Below are positions 17,584 through 26,415 of a stretch of 64,000 nt of DNA, piece after piece (positions within the stretch are counted from its first letter, which is position 1; each line of letters opens with the position of its first letter). Both the position numbers and the translations under genes were made by a program. The notes under the pieces were generated by a model. The model made no database searches. It had not been told where the DNA came from and saw only the letters and a list, made by a program, of their open reading frames with translations. The stretch covers positions 1,458,814-1,522,813 of the forward strand of contig NZ_LT745763.1 in the NCBI RefSeq assembly GCF_900166595.1. Reading direction: 5' to 3'. This DNA is from Virgibacillus dokdonensis. GTDB taxonomy: Bacteria; Bacillota; Bacilli; Bacillales; Amphibacillaceae.

Positions 17584-18573
17584 TTAATCTTGTAATACAT
17601 CCTTTGCAAATGTTGTATTGACGAGTTCTTCATAAGCTACATCTTCTGGTAATTCTCCCGCTTCTTCCATAATGTTTTTCAAGTTATTCCATGGATCTTT
17701 TTGTAATAATGGCTCCGTTGCAAAGGAACCTTGACTTTTATAGCGTTCTATAGATGAGGTTAGCATTTCTAACTCTGTATCTTCAAAATAAGGTTGAATC
17801 GTTTGAGCAATTTCTTCTGCAGGCTGCTCTGCAACCCATTGTTGTGCGCGGTAAATAGCCTTCGTGAAACCCTTCATCTCTGTTTCGTGTTCATCCATAT
17901 AGGTTTGTTTTGCCATATAAACGGTATATGGAACAATTCCTGATTCTTCTCCGAAAGAAGCAATAATATGGCCTTTTCCTTCTTTTTCAAATGCACTGGC
18001 AGTTGGTTCAAATAATTGTACATATTCAGCATCTCCAGACACAAATGCACTAGGAATATGAGCAAACTCAATATTTTGTTGTAAGTTTAAGTCCTCATGT
18101 GGATCAATTCCTTGCTGTTTAAGTACGTATTCTCCAACCATTTGTGGCATGCCGCCTTTACGTTGTCCTAAAAATGATGTTCCCTTTAATTCATCCCAAC
18201 TGAAATTTGATTTTTCTTCTTTTGCTACTAAAAAAGTTCCGTCTGTTTGCGTTAGTTGAGCAAAGTTAATAGCAATATCTTTTGAATCTTGAGCATAGAC
18301 GTAAATAGACGTTTCCGCTCCAACTAAAGCGATATCCGATCCATCTGATAATAGGGAAGTCATCGTTTTATCACCACCCCATGTGGTTTGCAATTCTACA
18401 TCTAACCCCTCATCTTTAAAAAATCCTTTTTCTAAAGCGACATATTGCGGTGCATAAAAAATGGAACGAGTAACTTCAGCTAATTGAATTTTCTTATTGG
18501 AGTTTTCATTATTACAACTTGTTAAAAACAAGAGTATGCTGCTGAAGAGCAGGAAAAATAGAATTTTTTTCAT
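17584..18573 (-). CDS. ytlA: ABC transporter substrate-binding lipoprotein (YtlA, NMT1/THI5-like)
   Basis: The protein is 329 residues. Its signal peptide ends in a lipobox, LLFLTSC, with Cys20 as the lipidated residue, so it is anchored outside the membrane. The body begins with IQLAEVTRSIFYAPQYVALEKG, typical of NMT1/SsuA/ThiY-type binding proteins for sulfonates, nitrate or the thiamin pyrimidine HMP. No thiamin (TPP) riboswitch is visible upstream, so HMP uptake is not supported. It is the first gene of the operon, with repeats A and B in its upstream region. Confidence 0.88.
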   Translation of the reverse strand: MKKILFFLLFSSILLFLTSCNNENSNKKIQLAEVTRSIFYAPQYVALEKGFFKDEGLDVELQTTWGGDKTMTSLLSDGSDIALVGAETSIYVYAQDSKDIAINFAQLTQTDGTFLVAKEEKSNFSWDELKGTSFLGQRKGGMPQMVGEYVLKQQGIDPHEDLNLQQNIEFAHIPSAFVSGDAEYVQLFEPTASAFEKEGKGHIIASFGEESGIVPYTVYMAKQTYMDEHETEMKGFTKAIYRAQQWVAEQPAEEIAQTIQPYFEDTELEMLTSSIERYKSQGSFATEPLLQKDPWNNLKNIMEEAGELPEDVAYEELVNTTFAKDVLQD

Positions 18574-18649
18574 CCTATTTGCTCCTTTCTATAATTTCAT
18601 TCGTCAAAACAGTTTATGATTGGATAGAAAAATGTGTGAATGCCTAGTT

Positions 18650-18712
18650 AATTAGAAAAACTTGGCTTGTCGCCAAGTTTTAAGGCGAAAGCCTTTGTTT
18701 TTCCTATAAGGA
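18650..18712 (-). repeat. Dispersed repeat A, copy 3 (the only minus-orientation copy)
   Basis: Read on the minus strand it runs CCTATAGG-like, AAACAAAGGCTTTCGCC and CTTGGCGACAAGCCAAG with TTTTTCTAAT. The hairpin arms CTTGGC/GCCAAG are perfect. It adjoins repeat B copy 2. Only the 3' half of the element is present. Confidence 0.7.
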
Positions 18713-18850
18713 GCAAGCGCCCGTTTAGCAACGTAGCGAATGGAACAAATTAACGGAGATAAAGGAATTACGGTGAGGGGATGATTCGATGATGACTTAT
18801 CGAGCAATGGAGTGAAGTCGCCTAATTGCTAGACGATGGAGCAGACGTGA
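18709..18850 (+). repeat. Dispersed repeat B, copy 2
   Basis: It begins GAGCAAGCGCCCGTTTAGC and contains GGAGATAAAGGAATTACG, GATGACTTATCG and GTGAAGTCGCCTAATTGC. These blocks recur in the same order in the rRNA spacer (39953-40089), and the ends recur at 12164-12355. The element has no reading frame. Confidence 0.65.
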
Positions 18851-18903
18851 CTATTCGGTTTTTTCATTATCCACAACACCTCATTTTATAAATTTCTATA
18901 CAA

Positions 18904-18933
18904 TAAAAAAATCGACCTCCTATTGAGGTCGAT
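18904..18933 (-). terminator. Terminator of pckA
   Basis: The stem ATCGACCTC/GAGGTCGAT, read on the minus strand, is followed by seven T residues, 63 bases after the pckA stop codon. Confidence 0.9.
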
Positions 18934-18996
18934 ATGCAGCAGTAACTGCTAGGTAATACTTTATATAAAATTCCTTTTGGGATGAGGAAACATGAG

Positions 18997-20583
18997 TTAA
19001 CCCTTAAAAATAGGGCCAGCATTAGCAATATCTTCACGAGCTTCCGTAAATTGTTTGAAATTCTCATGAAATTTCATTGCAAGCTGTTTTGCTGTTTGGT
19101 CATAAGCGGCTTTATCTTGCCACGTGTTTTTCGGAATTAATACTTCATCAGGGACTCCAGGCACATGCATTGGAATTTCCAATCCGAAAACTTGATCTTT
19201 TGTTGTTTCTACGCCATGTAATTCTCCTTCTAGAGCAGCATGAATCATAGCCCGTGTATAAGATAGCTTCATACGCTTTCCTACACCGTAGGATCCTCCT
19301 GTCCAACCAGTATTAACGAGGAAGACATTTGATTGATAGGCGTCAATTTTCTCCCCCAGCATAGCGGCATATTTAGATGGTGCTAACGGGAGGAACGGAG
19401 AACCGAAACAAGCTGAAAAGGTCGCCTGTGGTTCTGTTACACCTCTTTCTGTACCTGCTAGTTTACTCGTATAGCCACTTAGAAAGTGATACATAGCCTG
19501 TTCTTTTGTTAATTTACTAATTGGAGGCAATGTTCCGGACGCATCTGCAGTTAGAAAAATAATTGTATTTGGGTGTCCTGCCATACTAGGAATTGCAATA
19601 TTATCCATGTTCTCTAACGGATATGCTGCGCGTGTGTTTTCTGTTAAGATTGTGTTATCATAATCAGGAATTCTAGATTGTTCATCCAATACGACGTTTT
19701 CTAATACTGTACCAAATTTAATGGCATCATAAATTTGTGGTTCCTTTTCCTGCGATAGATTGATACATTTAGCGTAACATCCGCCCTCTATATTAAATAC
19801 ACCATTAGGCCCCCAACCGTGCTCATCATCACCAATTAGACGACGATATGGGTCAGCGGATAACGTAGTTTTTCCTGTTCCTGACAAACCAAAAAATAAG
19901 GCAACGTCACCTTCATTACCTACGTTAGCAGAGCAATGCATCGATAATACATTACGTTGTGGCAATAAATAGTTCATAACGGAAAAAATAGATTTTTTAA
20001 TTTCACCAGCATACTCGGTTCCGCCTATTAATACAATACGTTGTTTAAATGATACAAGAATAAATGCTTCTGAATTTGTACCGTCTACTTTTGGGTTAGC
20101 TTTAAATGTTGGTGCAGATATAACAGTAAATTCTGGCTGATGCTTTTCTAGTTCTTCCTTCGTAGGTGTGATAAATAATTGTCTGGCAAAGAGATTGTGC
20201 CATGCATATTCATTAATCACTTGCAAAGGAAGACGGTATTCATGGTCTGCTCCAGCATATCCTTTAAAATGAAAGATTTCCGACTTGTTTTTTAAATAGG
20301 CAACGACTTTTTGATAAAGCTTATTGAAAGTCTCTTCGCTAACAGAACGATTTACCGTTCCCCAATCAACATACTTTTCGCTCATTTCATCTTTTACAAT
20401 AAATTTATCTTTAGGAGAGCGACCAGTATAAGCTCCTGTTTCAGATTGAACAGCTCCAGTTGCTGATAACTTTCCTTCTTTTCTAGCTAAAATTTTTTCT
20501 ACAAGTTGTGGTACAGATAAATTCGACAACAAATAAGGATGTGCATATAATTCGGTTACAAATGATTTTTCTACCGTTTTCAT
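18997..20583 (-). CDS. pckA: ATP-dependent phosphoenolpyruvate carboxykinase
   Basis: This 528-residue gluconeogenic enzyme converts oxaloacetate and ATP to PEP, ADP and CO2. It has the substrate-binding TGRSPKDKF (53-61), the metal-binding HCSANVG, the kinase-1a P-loop GLSGTGKTT (232-240), the kinase-2 region LIGDDEHGW, and [10 protein letters not shown]. Length is usual for the family (about 527). The ATG at 20583 follows AAAGGCAGG. It is divergent from metK, as in Bacillus. A CcpN-type operator overlaps its likely -10, consistent with glucose repression. Confidence 0.96.
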   Translation of the reverse strand: MKTVEKSFVTELYAHPYLLSNLSVPQLVEKILARKEGKLSATGAVQSETGAYTGRSPKDKFIVKDEMSEKYVDWGTVNRSVSEETFNKLYQKVVAYLKNKSEIFHFKGYAGADHEYRLPLQVINEYAWHNLFARQLFITPTKEELEKHQPEFTVISAPTFKANPKVDGTNSEAFILVSFKQRIVLIGGTEYAGEIKKSIFSVMNYLLPQRNVLSMHCSANVGNEGDVALFFGLSGTGKTTLSADPYRRLIGDDEHGWGPNGVFNIEGGCYAKCINLSQEKEPQIYDAIKFGTVLENVVLDEQSRIPDYDNTILTENTRAAYPLENMDNIAIPSMAGHPNTIIFLTADASGTLPPISKLTKEQAMYHFLSGYTSKLAGTERGVTEPQATFSACFGSPFLPLAPSKYAAMLGEKIDAYQSNVFLVNTGWTGGSYGVGKRMKLSYTRAMIHAALEGELHGVETTKDQVFGLEIPMHVPGVPDEVLIPKNTWQDKAAYDQTAKQLAMKFHENFKQFTEAREDIANAGPIFKG

Positions 20584-20641
20584 TAAAAATACCTGCCTTT
20601 TAACTCAAATTTATTCATGTTCATGTGTTTAATCTGTAAAT

Positions 20642-20652
20642 AGTATAACACA
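20642..20652 (-). promoter_or_regulatory. CcpN-like operator overlapping the pckA -10
   Basis: On the minus strand the 11-mer TGTGTTATACT fits, at every position, the CcpN consensus TRTGHYATAYW as I recall it. Its TATACT is also the best -10, with a weak -35 (TGGACT) 16 bases upstream. CcpN represses pckA and gapB in B. subtilis during glycolytic growth. Whether this genome encodes CcpN is not visible here. Confidence 0.6.
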
Positions 20653-20730
20653 TTTATTCAAATAGTCCATACTAAATATGATAAAATATAAAAAATTAAA
20701 GAAGAATTAGTATGCCTCTCTGGTGTTTCT

Positions 20731-20827
20731 TATACTATAGGAAAGTATAAATTTTTAGGGTTTATATAATAAAAGAAAACAAAGGCTTTCTTCATAAGAC
20801 TGGGTGACGAGCTAAGTTTTTCTAATA
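20731..20827 (+). repeat. Dispersed repeat A, copy 4
   Basis: A complete copy: TATACTATAGGAAAGTATAA, AT-rich centre, AAAGGCTTTC, ACTGGGTGACGAGCTAAG-type degenerate hairpin, then TTTTTCTAAT. It lies between pckA and the metK promoter. Confidence 0.75.
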
Positions 20828-20865
20828 GTATGTGGGTAAAGTGATTGAAAATACACCCAAATTAA

Positions 20866-20894
20866 TTGACAGGAACCTACTATTTAGGTAAGCT
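20866..20894 (+). promoter_or_regulatory. Promoter of the metK leader
   Basis: TTGACA and TAAGCT are separated by 17 bases. The predicted start lies just before the first riboswitch helix. Confidence 0.65.
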
Positions 20895-20909
20895 GAATTG
20901 CGAACGGAT

Positions 20910-21072
20910 CTCTTATTCAGAGTTGGTGGAGGGACAGTCCCTAAGAAACCCAGCAACCATCACACATTTGTGAAAAGGTGCTAACCTGATGCAAGGTCAT
21001 ACGAAACCTTGAACAATAAGAGCGAAAGGATCGCTATTCCCTTTCCTCATGATAAGCAGGAAGGGATTTTTT
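20910..21072 (+). ncRNA. SAM-I (S-box) riboswitch with terminator, upstream of metK
   Basis: The P1 helix CTCTTATT/AATAAGAG spans 20910-21022. Between its arms are the conserved S-box blocks GAGGGA, CCCTAAGAAACCCAGCAACC and GGTGCTAACCTGATGCAA. The expression platform is the terminator stem ending AGGAAGGGA with T6 (about 21036-21072). SAM binding stabilises P1 and permits the terminator, turning off metK when SAM is abundant. Placement and structure are classical. A repeat A copy begins at the T-run, so the distance from the switch to the metK start is about 285 bases. Confidence 0.95.
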
Positions 21073-21165
21073 ATACTGTAGAAAAGTATAAAATTAGGGC
21101 TTATAGTATAAGGAAGACTACCGCTTTCGCCATAGGAACTTGGCGTTTAAGCCAAGCTTTTCTAT
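21072..21165 (+). repeat. Dispersed repeat A, copy 5 (inside the metK leader)
   Basis: One of the best-conserved copies: TATACTGTAGAAAAGTATAA, TTATAGTATAAG, CTACCGCTTTCGCCATA, the hairpin CTTGGCGTTTAAGCCAAG and TTTTCTA. It directly follows the S-box terminator and is transcribed whenever the switch is on. Confidence 0.8.
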
Positions 21166-21357
21166 TGTTAAATGTATACAGGTAATCTAGCGCAGGATAA
21201 CTAGAAGTGTTTGTTCTTGTCATTATATATGCATATCTTATAATAATGATCATTTTAGATTTCTTTTGTTTATCGTGTGTCAGAGAAAACATCCAGTTAA
21301 GTAAATTTTCACGTTATATAGAGTTCCGTATCTGATTTTAAAGGAGGAAGTAGCAAA

Positions 21358-22563
21358 ATGGCTACGAATCGACGTTTATTTACTTCTGAATCTGTAACAG
21401 AAGGTCATCCTGATAAAATATCAGATCAAATTTCTGATGCTATCTTAGATGAAATATTACAATCGGACCCTTATGCTCGTGTTGCATGCGAGACAACCGT
21501 TACGACAGGTCTTGTATTAGTGGCAGGTGAAATATCTACGACTACTTATGTTGACATCCCAGCAGTCGTACGAAAAACGGTTGAGGAGATAGGTTATACG
21601 CGAGCAAAGTTTGGTTTTGATGCTAAAACTTGTGCTGTATTAACGGCAATAGATGAGCAATCTCCAGACATTGCTGGAGGCGTAAATAAGGCATTGGAAG
21701 CAAGACAGGGACGAATGAGCGAGGAAGAAATTGATGCTATTGGAGCTGGTGACCAAGGTTTAATGTTTGGATTTGCTTGCGATCAAACGGAAGAATTAAT
21801 GCCACTACCGATTTCTTTAGCACATAAGTTAGCTAAACGATTGTCAGATGTCCGTAAAAGGCGTATCTTGGATTACTTGAGACCAGATGGAAAAACACAA
21901 GTAACCGTAGAATATGGAGAAGATGGGCAGCCTATTCGAGTTGATACCATCGTTATTTCCACGCAACACCATCAAGATGCAACTGTGGAACAAATTGAAA
22001 AAGATTTATTAAAGCATGTTATTTTTCCAGTAGTCCCAGCACATTTGTTAGATGAAACAACAAAATACTTTATCAATCCAACTGGGCGATTTGTAATAGG
22101 TGGCCCACAAGGTGATGCAGGTTTAACTGGAAGAAAAATTATCGTGGATACGTATGGTGGTTATGCACGACATGGCGGGGGGGCATTTAGTGGTAAGGAT
22201 GCAACGAAAGTAGATCGTTCTGCCGCTTATGCAGCAAGGTATGTTGCAAAAAACATTGTCGCTGCAAAATTAGCTAAGAGTTGTGAAGTTCAACTTGCTT
22301 ATGCGATTGGTGTAGCAGAACCGGTGTCAATTGCTATTGATACGTTCGGAACAGGAATCGTTCGTGAAGAAGTATTGGTTCAAGCTGTGAGGAAGTTGTT
22401 CGACCTTCGTCCTGCTGGGATTATTCATATGCTTGATTTACAAAAGCCAATATTTAGAAATACAGCTGCATATGGTCACTTTGGGCGTACAGATGTTGTA
22501 TTTCCTTGGGAAAAAACGGACAAAGTAGAAGAATTAATTGCATTAGTAAAAGAACAGCAGTAG
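21358..22563 (+). CDS. metK: S-adenosylmethionine synthetase
   Basis: This 401-residue enzyme forms SAM from methionine and ATP. Signatures are [16 protein letters not shown] near the N-terminus, [13 protein letters not shown] (family hexapeptide region), and [19 protein letters not shown]. The length fits the family (about 400). The ATG at 21358 follows a strong AAAGGAGG. It is controlled by the S-box leader and ends at its own terminator. Confidence 0.97.
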   Translation: MATNRRLFTSESVTEGHPDKISDQISDAILDEILQSDPYARVACETTVTTGLVLVAGEISTTTYVDIPAVVRKTVEEIGYTRAKFGFDAKTCAVLTAIDEQSPDIAGGVNKALEARQGRMSEEEIDAIGAGDQGLMFGFACDQTEELMPLPISLAHKLAKRLSDVRKRRILDYLRPDGKTQVTVEYGEDGQPIRVDTIVISTQHHQDATVEQIEKDLLKHVIFPVVPAHLLDETTKYFINPTGRFVIGGPQGDAGLTGRKIIVDTYGGYARHGGGAFSGKDATKVDRSAAYAARYVAKNIVAAKLAKSCEVQLAYAIGVAEPVSIAIDTFGTGIVREEVLVQAVRKLFDLRPAGIIHMLDLQKPIFRNTAAYGHFGRTDVVFPWEKTDKVEELIALVKEQQ

Positions 22564-22575
22564 AGTGAGCAAGGG

Positions 22576-22614
22576 CATGACTTTTCGGTCGCTGGAGAGG
22601 TCATGTTTTTGTTT
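22576..22614 (+). terminator. Terminator of metK
   Basis: The stem CATGACTTTTC/GAGAGGTCATG (with G-T pairs) is followed by TTTTTG. Confidence 0.8.
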
Positions 22615-22785
22615 TACTGTAAGGAAAGGTAAGAAAGAGTTTTCGATAATACCCTGCTTTATTCTCAGGTTCTTGGTTTGTAAAAGGTGACAGAAATGAG
22701 CAGACCAGCAAGCGATAGTGGGGTAGTTGTAAGATTTTCCATCCCGTTAAGTGGAAGTTTGGGGAATGATAGTTGATGCTGTTAA

Positions 22786-22956
22786 GCTAGCGGAGGATAA
22801 CACGGGAGACTCCTCGAAAATGATTGCAATGTTTCGCTGACGTAACTTTCCTTGTCCTGTGGGAAAGCGCAGCGGGAAGCCCCCATAGAAAAAAAGCAAT
22901 CTTTTTAGGAGGCTGAGCGCCAGCCCAAGGAAAGCGTAGTGTTTTTTCGTAGCGGT
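22786..22956. repeat. Structured intergenic element C
   Basis: This segment is more GC-rich than its flanks. It has loosely complementary ends (GCGGAGGATAACACG and AGTGTTTTTTCGTAGCGG) and internal blocks GAGACTCC, GGGAAAGCGCAGCGGGAAGC, TTAGGAGGCTGAGCGCCAGCC and AAGGAAAGCG. I recall similar CGGAGGxxAACAC...GTGTTxxCCG elements scattered in Bacillaceae genomes; their nature is not established. It has no reading frame and only one copy in this window. The rest of the 573-bp gap 22564-23136 holds the metK terminator and the asnB promoter. Confidence 0.45.
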
Positions 22957-23066
22957 CACTAAAAGTGTACATAAATAGAGTGCTGGAAAGATAGAGGTTA
23001 TAATTATGTCGAGAAAAATTTGACACATACCAAGTTTTTCTAAAAGTTTTTAACGAACGTTTGGTG

Positions 23067-23075
23067 TGGTATGAT
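23067..23075 (+). promoter_or_regulatory. Extended -10 promoter element of asnB
   Basis: TGGTATGAT matches the extended -10 pattern TGnTATAAT with one change. No good -35 is seen at 17 bases. It lies about 60 bases before the start codon. Confidence 0.4.
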
Positions 23076-23136
23076 AGTAATGAAAAAATGATTCGTACCA
23101 TACGTTACTATATTTAATGAGAGAAGGTAGACAGCT

Positions 23137-25038
23137 ATGTGTGGTTTTATCGGAATGTTATTTGATAATCCTGTAGAACGAACAGAACAAGAAGTAGAAC
23201 TATTTAAACAGCAAAATAATTTGATCACTCATCGAGGACCAGATGATGAAGGATACTATTTCGATTCTTATATTTCCTTGGGGTTCCGACGTTTGAGTAT
23301 TATAGATATTGAAAGTGGCTCCCAGCCATTAAGTTATAATGATGAACAAATATGGTTAGTTTTTAATGGTGAAATTTATAATTATATTGAATTGCGTAAA
23401 CAATTACTTGCAGAAGGTTATGCATTTCAAACGGATTCAGATACAGAAGTAATTGCAGCTTTATTTGCAAAACATAAAGAGGAGGCTTTTCAGCATTTAA
23501 GAGGCATGTTCTCCATTCTTGTGTGGGATAAAGAGACGGAGCAATTGTATGGAGCTCGTGATCCTTTTGGAATTAAGCCGCTCTTTTATTATGAAAATTC
23601 CTTCGGGACCACATTTGCTTCTGAGAAAAAAAGCATCACACTTATGATGGAACAAGAAAAAGTAGACAAAGATGCGCTACAGCATTATTTGAGCTTTCAA
23701 TACGTACCTGAACCAATGACGATGACTGCTGGCATAAAAAAAGTAGAACCAGGGCATTATTTTATTAAAAAACCTGGACAGCCTATCCAATTTACGCGTT
23801 ATTGGCATGCAACTTTCCATCCTGTACTTCGTGAAAAGCAGGACTGGATTAAAAAAATTCAAGACGTCATGTATGATTCAGTAAATGTGCATATGCGCAG
23901 TGATGTTCCAGTAGGTTCATTTTTATCTGGAGGAATCGATTCAACGTTAATTGTCTCCATTGCAAAAGAATTTAATCCAGCAATAAAAACATTTTCTGTC
24001 GGTTTTGAACGCGATGGATATTCTGAAGTTGATGTGGCCAAAGAAACAGCAGATAAATTAAATGTAGAGAACATTTCCTACATGATTTCCCCTCAAGAAT
24101 ATATAGATCATTTACCAAAGATTATGTGGCATATGGACGATCCATTGGCTGATCCATCTTGTGTACCGTTATATTTTGTTTCTAGAGAAGCTAGAAAGCA
24201 TGTAACAGTGGTTTTATCTGGAGAAGGCTCTGATGAACTCTTTGGCGGCTACAATATTTATCGTGAACCGGATTCATTAAAGTATTTTGATAAAATGCCT
24301 TCTTTCATGAAAGGGTTGCTGAAACGAGTTTCTGCTGTACTACCTGAAGGAGTGAAAGGTAAAAGTTTTCTCGACCGTGGAACAACCCCATTGCGTGAAC
24401 GTTATATTGGAAACGCAAAAATGTTTGAAGAAGAAGAGAAGAGGGAGCTATTAAAAACATATGATGAACAGTTATCTTATCAACAAGTAACTGGTAAGTT
24501 ATTTGATGATCAAGTAAAAGATTATCCATATGTAAATCAGATGCAGTATGTGGACATCCATACTTGGATGCGTGGAGATATTTTATTAAAAGCAGACCGA
24601 GTAACAATGGCGCACTCTCTTGAATTACGAGTTCCATTTTTAGATAAAGAAGTATTTCGCATAGCGAATGAGATTCCAGTTGATTTAAAAATTGCCAATG
24701 GTACTACGAAAAGCTTGTTGCGTGAAGCTTCCAGAGGCATTGTCCCGGACCATGTATTAGATCGTAAAAAATTAGGGTTTCCTGTTCCTATTCGTCATTG
24801 GTTGAAAAATGAGTTAAATGGCTGGGCAAAACAACTCATTCATGAAAGTGAAACCGACCATTTATTACACAAAAACTATATCCTTCAACTTCTAGACGCT
24901 CATTGTCAAGGAAAAGGGGATTACAGTAGAAAAATTTGGACCGTGCTTATGTTTATGCTTTGGCATAAAAACTTTGTTGAGAAAAAGTTTGATGTATCAA
25001 CATTGAATGAAAACACAGGAGAATTAATCTTTTCTTAG
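23137..25038 (+). CDS. asnB: Asparagine synthase (glutamine-hydrolysing)
   Basis: The 633-residue two-domain enzyme makes asparagine from aspartate, ATP and glutamine. Met1 is followed by Cys2-Gly-Phe, the class-II glutaminase nucleophile after Met removal. Glutaminase motifs HRGPDDEGYY and FNGEIYNY follow. The synthase domain starts with the PP-loop SFLSGGIDSTL and includes GEGSDELFGGY, HSLELRVPFLD and KLGFPVPIRHW. Length agrees with B. subtilis AsnB (632). The RBS is GAGAAGG. Synteny pckA-metK-asnB is as in Bacillus. Confidence 0.96.
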   Translation: MCGFIGMLFDNPVERTEQEVELFKQQNNLITHRGPDDEGYYFDSYISLGFRRLSIIDIESGSQPLSYNDEQIWLVFNGEIYNYIELRKQLLAEGYAFQTDSDTEVIAALFAKHKEEAFQHLRGMFSILVWDKETEQLYGARDPFGIKPLFYYENSFGTTFASEKKSITLMMEQEKVDKDALQHYLSFQYVPEPMTMTAGIKKVEPGHYFIKKPGQPIQFTRYWHATFHPVLREKQDWIKKIQDVMYDSVNVHMRSDVPVGSFLSGGIDSTLIVSIAKEFNPAIKTFSVGFERDGYSEVDVAKETADKLNVENISYMISPQEYIDHLPKIMWHMDDPLADPSCVPLYFVSREARKHVTVVLSGEGSDELFGGYNIYREPDSLKYFDKMPSFMKGLLKRVSAVLPEGVKGKSFLDRGTTPLRERYIGNAKMFEEEEKRELLKTYDEQLSYQQVTGKLFDDQVKDYPYVNQMQYVDIHTWMRGDILLKADRVTMAHSLELRVPFLDKEVFRIANEIPVDLKIANGTTKSLLREASRGIVPDHVLDRKKLGFPVPIRHWLKNELNGWAKQLIHESETDHLLHKNYILQLLDAHCQGKGDYSRKIWTVLMFMLWHKNFVEKKFDVSTLNENTGELIFS

Positions 25039-25039
25039 C

Positions 25040-25128
25040 ACTATTAAATATAAAAGTTTAAAGGTTTATAGTTAAGTAAAACTTGGCTTCCGCTATAAAG
25101 ATTGGCGTCAAGCCGAGTTTTTCTAATT
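25040..25128 (+). repeat. Dispersed repeat A, copy 6
   Basis: ATATAAAAGTTTAAAGGTTT, then AAACTTGGCTTCCGCTATAA and the hairpin TTGGCGTCAAGCCGAG with TTTTTCTAAT. A second degenerate fragment (CGGCTTTCGCCTTAAAGAG) follows at about 25160. Confidence 0.7.
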
Positions 25129-25251
25129 ATGTAATATTTAGGTGGTGTAGTAGAGGGAGCGGCTTTCGCCTTAAAGAGATAAACCAAGTATTCCTAACAT
25201 TATCTTCCAAAGATGAGGTTATTCTAATGCGAGATTAAAATTATATATTTA

Positions 25252-25299
25252 AAAAACAGGCGATCTTCCATTTATTTTGCAATGGTGATCGCCTGTTTT
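25252..25299 (-). terminator. Terminator overlapping the end of the C39 protease gene
   Basis: The 12-bp stem AAACAGGCGATC/GATCGCCTGTTT includes the last codons and ends in T6 on the minus strand. Confidence 0.85.
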
Positions 25300-26129
25300 C
25301 CCATTTGTATCCAAGCAGCTTTGAACTCTTCAATAGGAGCCTTATCCGCTTTGTTTAATGGGTCGTTAAAGTAAATGTAGTTTTCATCATATCCAGTAAT
25401 TAAAACAGAGTGTTGCTTCATCGTAATGTCAATCTGACCGTCTTTTGTGTGCCATGTAGTAAATTTATCTTTTGGTAGTTTATCATAAGTTGTGTTTATA
25501 ATGACCCATACTGGCCGTTTGTGATTCAATTCTTCAATAACTGCTTGGAAGTCATTTCCTGTTAAATCATTTACGACATCACCTACGTATTGTTTTGCTA
25601 ATTCAGCAATTGGTTTATGGTATACGCCCATCCCTGGGGTTTCAAAAGAGTACATATCGCCAACAAACCCATTATAAGGGTTACCAAAGTGGATTTTGCC
25701 ATCTTTTTTTCTGTATGGCGTAGGGTCTTTTTTCACTTGTTCAGCTAATTTCATTTTATCAACACGTATATCATAATGGTTTAGCAGCATGGATAAGGTT
25801 GTGACTTCACAACCTCTTGGTAGCTCAGGAAGTTGCTCTATCATTGGAGCTTTAATATTGACCGCTTTTTTTATCTTGTGCTTTGATAATTTACTGTCCT
25901 CAGGAGAATAGTGATTGTCTTCATGCACCGGGATAGTACTTTCTATTAATTGTTTAAATGTTGTTTTATGTTGCATAAAAAACATAGATAAAAGAGAAAT
26001 AGCCGTTATAGAAAAAATAAAACCGTATAGGATAAACGATTTTTTCACCCAGGTAATTTTTTGCTTAGAACTAACATAAAATAAGAAGGTAGCTAGCATA
26101 CAACAAACACTAAATAAAATAATGTTCAT
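25272..26129 (-). CDS. Membrane-anchored C39-like cysteine peptidase (YvpB-like)
   Basis: This 285-residue protein has two N-terminal hydrophobic segments (about 2-20 and 31-52), then an extracytoplasmic linker and a Peptidase_C39_2 domain. The catalytic motif LPRGCEVTTLSMLL holds Cys107. KQHSVLITGYD supplies His240, and YFNDPL supplies Asp256. Such proteins resemble B. subtilis YvpB; substrates are not known. It is a single gene with its own terminator, which overlaps the coding end. No bacteriocin or ABC exporter gene is nearby, so a leader-peptidase role is not supported. Confidence 0.82.
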   Translation of the reverse strand: MNIILFSVCCMLATFLFYVSSKQKITWVKKSFILYGFIFSITAISLLSMFFMQHKTTFKQLIESTIPVHEDNHYSPEDSKLSKHKIKKAVNIKAPMIEQLPELPRGCEVTTLSMLLNHYDIRVDKMKLAEQVKKDPTPYRKKDGKIHFGNPYNGFVGDMYSFETPGMGVYHKPIAELAKQYVGDVVNDLTGNDFQAVIEELNHKRPVWVIINTTYDKLPKDKFTTWHTKDGQIDITMKQHSVLITGYDENYIYFNDPLNKADKAPIEEFKAAWIQMGKQAITIAK

Positions 26130-26390
26130 TTTTACAATCTCCCCGTAGAATAAGTCCTAACTGCTATGCTGTGAAAATGTAATGTCACCTTAGTTGAATA
26201 GTTGACATCACAAAGCACTCGTCAAAATGAGAGGGCTTGTTGCCACTTTTATGCTAAAAGAAAGCTTGATTAAACTTCATTTTCTTTTCACACTTACCCA
26301 ATGACGAAGGAACTATTGCAATAAAGTGAATGATTAAATGGTTTGTTTTGTTTTCTTTCATCGCATATACTAAATAAAGCAGTATTTTTT

Positions 26391-26415
26391 GTGCTATAGA
26401 AAAGTATAAAATTTT
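26391..26415 (+). repeat. Dispersed repeat A, copy 7, left part (split by the IS)
   Basis: GTGCTATAGAAAAGTATAA and AATTTT make the left end of a repeat A copy. The other part continues at 27797-27857. The last eight bases (AAAATTTT) are the duplicated IS target. Confidence 0.8.

Noticed and set aside
18574..18996. Possible thiamin (TPP) riboswitch before the NMT1/THI5-like ABC operon
   Set aside because: No CTGAGA or ACCTGAT-type thi-box sequence is present; the interval is filled by repeats A and B and the pckA terminator.
25272..26129. C39 protease as a bacteriocin leader peptidase
   Set aside because: There is no ABC exporter domain, precursor peptide or immunity gene nearby; the YvpB-like architecture fits better.
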